A stretch of 35,605 nt of DNA from a virus. Of the stretch, positions 31,013 to 35,605 are shown piece by piece. Below the pieces are notes generated by a model. That model was not told where the DNA came from and made no database searches. It was given only the letters and a program-made list of their open reading frames with translations. The stretch spans positions 1 to 35,605 of IMG/VR virus record IMGVR_UViG_3300010885_031376. One strand, given 5' to 3'. How positions within the stretch are numbered: the first letter of the stretch is position 1; the number at the start of each line of letters is the position of its first letter. Both the position numbers and the translations under genes were made by a program.

Positions 31013-31213
31013 GCTACCCCTATAATCAACTTGGCCGCGATAGTGCGGGCCTTTAACGCTACATGACGGTATCTATATATACAACGATTATTTTATGCCT
31101 TAACACAAAATATTTTATAAAATCTTATAAAAAGCTATTGCATCTACTAAAAGGATGTGGGATGATGATTTTGTTGGACGGAATGGAAAACCGAAAACAA
31201 AAGGAACAAGACA
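31013..31213. promoter_or_regulatory. Divergent control region for both transcription units
   Basis: This 201-base, AT-rich gap separates the leftward helicase gene from the rightward operon. It contains a perfect palindrome TTTTATAAAA (31113-31122) and two direct copies of TTATAAAA at 31115 and 31125, exactly ten bases apart, which could bind the small XRE regulator. A rightward promoter candidate is TTGCAT (31138-31143), 17 bases, GATGAT (31161-31166). Leftward signals are less clear. AAGGA at 31201-31205 serves the first rightward gene. Confidence 0.6.
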
Positions 31214-31405
31214 ATGAAATGGAATAAAATTAATCAATTTAGCACAGCGCAAGATTATAAAGTGGGTACCGCGGTGGTGCACGAAATAAGGTCGCCGCAC
31301 CAAAAATCTGCGTATGCGCTAAAATTAGAAAACAAGCCGCCCCAATATTTTCAAACACGCGAACAAGTCGAGCAATATTTAAACAGCATCGATGAGGCGA
31401 AGTAA
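31214..31405 (+). CDS. Unknown first gene of the rightward operon (63 aa)
   Basis: A 63-aa protein (MKWNKINQFSTAQDYKVGTA...) with AAGGA eight bases before the ATG. It ends in a charged helix (TREQVEQYLNSIDEAK). Beta strands in the middle (YALKLENKPPQYF) suggest a small alpha/beta fold. No family recognised. Its stop overlaps the next start (TAATG). Confidence 0.65.
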   Translation: MKWNKINQFSTAQDYKVGTAVVHEIRSPHQKSAYALKLENKPPQYFQTREQVEQYLNSIDEAK

Positions 31406-31506
31406 TGTTAGTAGTAATTGGTTTTATCCCCGGCGGCATGCTTGGTTGGTATTTTGCCGGAAAACTTTTAAAAAGCAGTAAACAATGGGATCGAAATGGC
31501 AACTAA
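31405..31506 (+). CDS. Tiny membrane protein (33 aa)
   Basis: ATG 31405 overlaps the previous TAA. The 33-aa product MLVVIGFIPGGMLGWYFAGK is almost one membrane helix followed by a basic tail (LLKSSKQWDRNGN). It overlaps the next gene by 11 bases. Real translation is likely but not certain because of its size. Confidence 0.5.
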   Translation: MLVVIGFIPGGMLGWYFAGKLLKSSKQWDRNGN

Positions 31507-31702
31507 ATCTTTTGGCGCGTGGCTTGAATTGCAAATCTTTGGCGCTGGTTTAACGCGTCAACAATTCGCCAAAAAAATGCGAGTGCATGAAGCAACTATC
31601 GGCAATTGGATTGCGGGCAAATCAGTGCCTTACGATAAAAATCTTTTGGCGTTAGCAAAAGTTTTTAAAATGGACGCAACAAAAATAAAGGGAATGCTAT
31701 GA
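31496..31702 (+). CDS. XRE-family helix-turn-helix regulator (68 aa)
   Basis: A 68-aa protein with a single HTH: TRQQFAKKMRVHEATIGNWI then AGKSVPYDKNLLALAKVF. The size fits a Cro-type DNA-binding protein. It lies about 300 bases downstream of the divergent control region, whose TTATAAAA repeats and palindrome are candidate operators. No CI-type partner or integrase is present, so it may time early transcription instead of maintaining lysogeny. Confidence 0.8.
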   Translation: MATKSFGAWLELQIFGAGLTRQQFAKKMRVHEATIGNWIAGKSVPYDKNLLALAKVFKMDATKIKGML

Positions 31703-31857
31703 AAAAGAATGCTGGTGAGATCTTTTGGGTTATGTGGTCCGCTCTTTGGGTGTGTTTATTTTTTTATGCAATCCTAATTGCATGTTACGTTGCGAACGGT
31801 GAGTTGCCGACGAATGCACAACCGATAATTAAAAGTGGTGAAATGAATGGAAAATAA
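31699..31857 (+). CDS. Small membrane protein (52 aa)
   Basis: ATG 31699 overlaps the previous TGA. The 52-aa product MKKNAGEIFWVMWSALWVCL has one strongly hydrophobic segment (about residues 8-32) and a polar tail (NGELPTNAQPIIKSG). It overlaps the next tiny gene by 11 bases. Function unknown. Confidence 0.6.
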   Translation: MKKNAGEIFWVMWSALWVCLFFYAILIACYVANGELPTNAQPIIKSGEMNGK

Positions 31858-31927
31858 AGAAGAAAAAGCTTTCTGGTGTGACAAATGCGGGCGGCGTTTA
31901 AAACGAAAAGCATATAGGACTAACTAA
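31847..31927 (+). CDS. Tiny CxxC protein (26 aa)
   Basis: ATG 31847 starts a 26-codon frame (MENKEEKAFWCDKCGRRLKR...) with one CDKC pair in a basic context, ending in TAA just before the ATPase gene. GGTGAAATG is a weak ribosome site. It resembles half of a zinc ribbon. Short frames occur by chance, so confidence is limited, but it fills the gap exactly. Confidence 0.45.
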   Translation: MENKEEKAFWCDKCGRRLKRKAYRTN

Positions 31928-31928
31928 A

Positions 31929-32942
31929 ATGACCATCCAAATCAAAAAAGCAGTTCGCCTGCAAAAGAAATTCCGCGGATGCCTAAATGCTCCATCGGGC
32001 GCGGGTAAAACATACTCAGCGCTAATGCTAGCCGAAGGACTGAAGAACGGTGGCAGAGTGCTAGTCATTGACTCTGAGCGCGGTAGTTCTGTGCTGTATG
32101 CTGACAAGTTCGACTTCGATGTGCTCGAGCTTCCCGACCACTCGACGGATAGCTACTTAGAGGCAATCAAAGCAGCAGCAGGATATGACGTAGTGATTAT
32201 CGACTCTATGTCGCATGCATGGGAAGGCGTCAAAGAGGATGTTGATTCTTTCACGAAGCGAAATCCCCGCGGCAATACATTCGAGGCATGGGGTAAGGTC
32301 GGGACTCCAATTTTCAAAAAGATTATGAATGCCGTACTAGCACTGTCCGGTCACTGCATCGTCACTATGCGAGTTAAATCTGACTACATTATGGAAGAGT
32401 ATACAGACTCCACCGGGAAGAAGAAAACCAAGCCGGTAAAGGTAGGACTAGCACCAGAATTCAAAGCTGGTGCCGAGTATGAATTTGATTTAGTTGCCAA
32501 TATCGACCTTGAGCATAACTTCATTGTCGAGAAGACCCGAATAGAATTCCTAACTGATAAAGTCTACAACAAGCCGACAGCCGAACTCGGCACAGCGATA
32601 CGCGACTGGCTGAACTCCGGCGCGGAAGCACCGAAAGTTGAGAGCCTAATAATTCCAAATGGGAATGGAGTAGTTGGAATTAGACCAACCGTTACGGCGG
32701 CGCTAGCCAAGACAGTCAATAACGCCAATGTCAAGCCCGGTGAAGGTCCCTGGTATCACTTTATGGAATCCGGCATGTATACCGGACATCCACTAGCCAC
32801 TGTGCCAGATTCCTGGATGGTAGGAGCACTTGCAAAGCACCGCGATAAGCTTGCGGTCGATGATGTAACAGCAATCGAAGCCGCAATAGCTAACCCGGAA
32901 GGCCGAGCGGCTGCGCAAGAATATTATAATCAGGAAGCATAA
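31929..32942 (+). CDS. Sak4/AAA_24-type RecA-like ATPase
   Basis: A 337-aa protein. The ATPase core has Walker A APSGAGKT at residues 21-28, VLVIDSERGS around 44-53 and Walker B VVIID at 88-92 followed by SMSHAW. The later sequence (FDLVANIDLEHNFIVEKTRI) matches AAA_24 proteins, which include the phage Sak4 single-strand recombinases. The C-terminal 110 residues (GPWYHFMESGMYTGHPLATV onward) form an extra domain. It probably acts with an SSB in replication-linked recombination. The DUF3820 protein downstream carries an SSB-like tip. Confidence 0.85.
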   Translation: MTIQIKKAVRLQKKFRGCLNAPSGAGKTYSALMLAEGLKNGGRVLVIDSERGSSVLYADKFDFDVLELPDHSTDSYLEAIKAAAGYDVVIIDSMSHAWEGVKEDVDSFTKRNPRGNTFEAWGKVGTPIFKKIMNAVLALSGHCIVTMRVKSDYIMEEYTDSTGKKKTKPVKVGLAPEFKAGAEYEFDLVANIDLEHNFIVEKTRIEFLTDKVYNKPTAELGTAIRDWLNSGAEAPKVESLIIPNGNGVVGIRPTVTAALAKTVNNANVKPGEGPWYHFMESGMYTGHPLATVPDSWMVGALAKHRDKLAVDDVTAIEAAIANPEGRAAAQEYYNQEA

Positions 32943-32943
32943 C

Positions 32944-33623
<680 letters not shown>

Positions 33624-33627
<4 letters not shown>

Positions 33628-33812
33628 AAACTAAAGAACTAGAAGGCAGCATAGTAATCGGCGTCCGCCATCGCCCAGATCAAATAGCCCGGATGAAAAA
33701 CTATGCCCGGAATCGCGGTATGGATTGGGATAACTACGGCGATCAGCCTAGGGTGATTCGGGAGCTTATTAATATTGGACTGGAAGTCAGTAAGAAGCGG
33801 GGGAAGAAATGA
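33624..33812 (+). CDS. Ribbon-helix-helix-like small protein (62 aa)
   Basis: Start chosen at ATG 33624 (ATGA overlap). The pattern IVIGVRHRPDQIARMKNYAR then PRVIRELINIGLEVSKK resembles RHH/CopG proteins: a short strand, then a helix, a linker and a second helix with a V-I-R-E-x-I-x-x-G motif. It may bind DNA as a dimer. No partner toxin is visible. It overlaps the next gene (ATGA). Confidence 0.6.
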
Positions 33813-33985
33813 CAGTCCTAGAATACGCCCTAACAAACTACATTCGCGAGCTGCGCGAGCTAGAGTTCATCCACCGGAACGACCTGGAGTTGTGCGAGGA
33901 TTATGCTTGCAGGCGGGCAGAGCTGGAGAAACGGTTAGCTGATTGGATAATTGAGTTGAGAGAGAAGAGTGAGGTTTTACATTAA
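33809..33985 (+). CDS. Unknown helical protein (58 aa)
   Basis: ATG 33809 lies in an ATGA overlap, with GGGGGAAG as ribosome site. The 58-aa product (MTVLEYALTNYIRELRELEF...) is highly charged and helical throughout, with two cysteines (LCEDYACRRAELEKRL). It ends in TAA 12 bases before tRNA-His. No family recognised. Confidence 0.6.
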   Translation: MTVLEYALTNYIRELRELEFIHRNDLELCEDYACRRAELEKRLADWIIELREKSEVLH

Positions 33986-33997
33986 TAATATTGCGGA

Positions 33998-34069
33998 GTG
34001 TCCGTAGCATAATGGTAATGCGCCAGGATGTGGCCCTGGAGGATGCGGGTTCAATTCTCGTCGGGCACC
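33998..34069 (+). tRNA. tRNA-His (GTG)
   Basis: A cloverleaf of 72 bases has acceptor GTGTCCG/CGGGCAC (one G-T pair), D stem GCAT/ATGC, anticodon stem CCAGG/CCTGG with loop ATGTGGC, and T stem GCGGG/CTCGT. The anticodon is GTG (34030-34032) and the discriminator is C, as expected for His. The base before it is A, so the G at -1 that marks bacterial tRNA-His is not encoded. CCA is absent. Confidence 0.85.
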
Positions 34070-34094
34070 CCGGAGTTAAATAAAGAGAAGGTTT

Positions 34095-34595
34095 ATGAAA
34101 CAGGTTATTGCATTTATTTTATCCACTACACTGCCAGTTTTTTTAGTTGCCAAATATTGGCCGGATATGGAGCCGCTGCCGAGGACAGAGAGAGTTAGAT
34201 ATCAGGAGCCGCTTTTGAGTCAAGTGATTGAAGATGCTGCGAACAAGCATCATGTTCAGAAAGAAATTTTAATGGGTTTGATATTCCACGAGAGCAAATA
34301 TGATGAAACAGCATTCAACCCGGAAAAAGAAAGTAGATGTTATAAGCAAGCAAAGACGCCGAAAGAACGTCGTCGCTGTGGAAGTCACTCTCTCATGCAA
34401 ATTGTTAGTAAATGGTATGGAGGAGATCGAGATACATGGGTCGAGAATATACAAAGGGGTTCTAAAATCCTCGGGGACTGTATCCGCAGAGAAACTACTA
34501 TTAGACGGGGATTGGGATGTTACAACGGCGATAGGACAGGCGCCTATGCCGCCGCGGTCATTCAGGACGCGAAAGCATTCGGCTATAAAGGATAA
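34095..34595 (+). CDS. Membrane-anchored lytic transglycosylase (putative endolysin)
   Basis: A 166-aa protein with an N-terminal hydrophobic segment (residues 4-18, VIAFILSTTLPVFLV) and an SLT fold: ILMGLIFHESKYDETAFNP with probable catalytic Glu66, GSHSLMQIVSKWYG near 96-109 and CYNGDRTGAYAAAVI. It cleaves peptidoglycan glycans. The weak N-terminal segment fits a signal or signal-arrest-release anchor, so it may be the endolysin. It lies in the rightward unit, unlike the other lysis candidates. AGAAGG precedes the ATG. Confidence 0.8.
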   Translation: MKQVIAFILSTTLPVFLVAKYWPDMEPLPRTERVRYQEPLLSQVIEDAANKHHVQKEILMGLIFHESKYDETAFNPEKESRCYKQAKTPKERRRCGSHSLMQIVSKWYGGDRDTWVENIQRGSKILGDCIRRETTIRRGLGCYNGDRTGAYAAAVIQDAKAFGYKG

Positions 34596-34616
34596 ATAAA
34601 AAAGGAGAATAGGATA

Positions 34617-35003
34617 ATGGGTTACGACAGTACAAAATTCAGCAAGAGCGAAGAAGAACCGACATTGCCGTTCGGAAAATACAAAGGTTGGGTCTATGGC
34701 GAGGTGCCGGATTCATATCTGAAATGGATTGAAGAGAACACCGACTCGGAAAAGAAGGCTGCTAAATATGCGAAGGCCGAAATGGATAGACGGGCCGCGG
34801 AAGGGATCTCGATTGGGGATGATGATATTGACGCGAGCAAAGTCGTTGCGAAACCTGCCAAGACGAATCAATCGAATGATTTTCAATTGCTAAACGCTCG
34901 CATTGATGGGTTGGTCGCCAGGATTAAAAAGCTAGAGGCTAGAGTTTTTAAGGATGATATCGGGGAAACTATTAGCTTCGACTCGGACGACATACCTTTT
35001 TAA
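34617..35003 (+). CDS. DUF3820 protein with SSB-like C-terminal tip
   Basis: A 128-aa protein. Residues 15-41 (TLPFGKYKGWVYGEVPDSYL) match the DUF3820 core. A linker with acidic patches follows, and a coiled coil covers about 88-112 (LLNARIDGLVARIKKLEARV). It ends SFDSDDIPF, nearly the same as the C-terminal tip of bacterial SSB (DFDDDIPF), which recruits replication and repair proteins. A phage protein that binds or imitates SSB and works with the Sak4 ATPase is plausible. AAGGAG upstream is a strong ribosome site. Confidence 0.75.
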   Translation: MGYDSTKFSKSEEEPTLPFGKYKGWVYGEVPDSYLKWIEENTDSEKKAAKYAKAEMDRRAAEGISIGDDDIDASKVVAKPAKTNQSNDFQLLNARIDGLVARIKKLEARVFKDDIGETISFDSDDIPF

Positions 35004-35020
35004 AATGAGCACTAAAACAA

Positions 35021-35209
35021 ATGACTACCAAAGCTGAGCGCAGATTCAAAAAAAGGCGAACGAGAATATTTCGAATAATGCGTCGAGAGCTTCGAAAAGT
35101 AATACAACGTGATTTGCCGAACCCATTTTTAAAACTAATACCAAAAGAAGATTGTTTTTTCGGAGAACCTGTAAAAGTGCCGTTAATTTGGGGGGGAGAA
35201 GAAAAATGA
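35021..35209 (+). CDS. Unknown basic protein (62 aa)
   Basis: A 62-aa protein with a very basic helical N-terminus (TKAERRFKKRRTRIFRIMRR) and a short tail with aromatic residues (EDCFFGEPVKVPLIWGGEEK). The charge suggests nucleic-acid binding. Its stop overlaps the start of the next gene (ATGA at 35206). No family recognised. Confidence 0.6.
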   Translation: MTTKAERRFKKRRTRIFRIMRRELRKVIQRDLPNPFLKLIPKEDCFFGEPVKVPLIWGGEEK

Positions 35210-35605
35210 CCGATAGACTAATTTACATAGTGCCAAACGAGGCAAGTGAGAAAATTGGAATTTCTTTCGGCGCAACTGTGTCGCAAATTCCAAAAGGCGG
35301 TGAAAAATCAGAATTGATTTATTTGGCCGTCGAAGTCGCTGAATTATGGCACGTCACGGAAATGTTAAAAACTGTTCGAGCGAGGATGGGCGAAATAAAA
35401 ACGGAGCCAAAAGAAATAATGCTTTCAGCACCGCTTTATCTTGGCGTAATTGCCTGCTTGCGCGCGCACGCGAAAGAATTCCAGCACTCGCATACATGCC
35501 CAGATTGTTTTCATTACGATGGTTTTTTGTTTTCCTGTGTGTGCGAAGCGGAAAGGGCGGTGTCGGTTCGGCTTAAAGGTCCCGCAATTTTGCGGGCCGC
35601 TATTC
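35206..35605 (+). CDS. Cysteine-rich protein, N-terminal part (gene crosses contig joint)
   Basis: The ORF starts at ATG 35206 (GGGGGGAG before it) and is still open at the last base. It continues in frame at the start of the window to the TAA at 258-260, giving 178 aa in total. The first ~90 residues (IYIVPNEASEKIGISFGATV, YLAVEVAELWHVTEMLKT) show an alpha/beta domain with no recognised family. Cysteine pairs begin at HTCPDCFHYDG and continue in the part listed at 1-260. Confidence 0.8.
   Translation, partial: MTDRLIYIVPNEASEKIGISFGATVSQIPKGGEKSELIYLAVEVAELWHVTEMLKTVRARMGEIKTEPKEIMLSAPLYLGVIACLRAHAKEFQHSHTCPDCFHYDGFLFSCVCEAERAVSVRLKGPAILRAAI
35483..35605. repeat. Right copy of 123-bp terminal direct repeat
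   Basis: Identical to bases 1-123. It marks circular closure of the contig, or less likely a direct terminal repeat of the virion DNA. Confidence 0.95.

Overview
The window is one complete, circularly closed genome of a small tailed phage. The first 123 bases are repeated exactly at the end, and a gene runs unbroken across the joint, so the unique length is about 35,482 bp. The structural genes point to a podovirus. There is a small and a large terminase, a very large portal, a scaffold, a major capsid protein, a decoration protein, a head-tail adaptor, a beta-propeller-like nozzle protein, several Gly/Ala/Gln-rich internal virion proteins (one with a lytic transglycosylase domain) and a tail fibre. 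No sheath, tail tube or tape measure is visible, and there is no phage RNA polymerase, DNA polymerase or integrase. The host cannot be named from sequence; base composition is moderate and the tRNAs are bacterial-type, so an environmental bacterium is likely.

The genome has two opposing transcription units. A divergent control region (about 31013-31213) sends one unit leftward and one rightward. They converge at a bidirectional hairpin terminator at 5522-5539. The leftward (- strand) unit runs 31012 to 5544. It starts with a D5-type SF3 helicase and an iteron-rich, AT-rich stretch that looks like a replication origin (29074-29420). Then come a DUF5675 protein, a small unknown protein, a secreted protein, a holin-like protein, TerS, TerL, portal, a block of small virion proteins, scaffold, capsid, decoration, fibre-like proteins, adaptor, internal virion proteins, a membrane/coiled-coil protein, tail fibre, a lipoprotein and a small membrane protein.

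The rightward (+ strand) unit runs from 31214 through the contig joint to 5516. It is a dense chain of very small genes with ATGA-type overlaps. Recognisable members are an XRE-type regulator, a Sak4/AAA_24 recombinase-type ATPase, an Ala-Asp/Tyr repeat protein, a ribbon-helix-helix-like protein, tRNA-His, a membrane-anchored lytic transglycosylase, a DUF3820 protein with an SSB-like C-terminal tip, a cysteine-rich protein across the joint, a VRR-NUC nuclease, many unknown genes, tRNA-Asn and an orphan GroES.

The points most worth following are: the iteron/AT-rich origin candidate; the DUF3820 protein ending like bacterial SSB beside a Sak4 gene; three tandem paralogous mini-genes of 43-57 codons at 2627-3062; the 56-codon tract made only of GCT, GAT and TAT; an amber-interrupted but otherwise intact ORF; a long inverted repeat directly before a tRNA-Asn with the unusual base C33; and lysis-type genes scattered over both units. 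All functional names come from motif recognition by eye; no database search was run.
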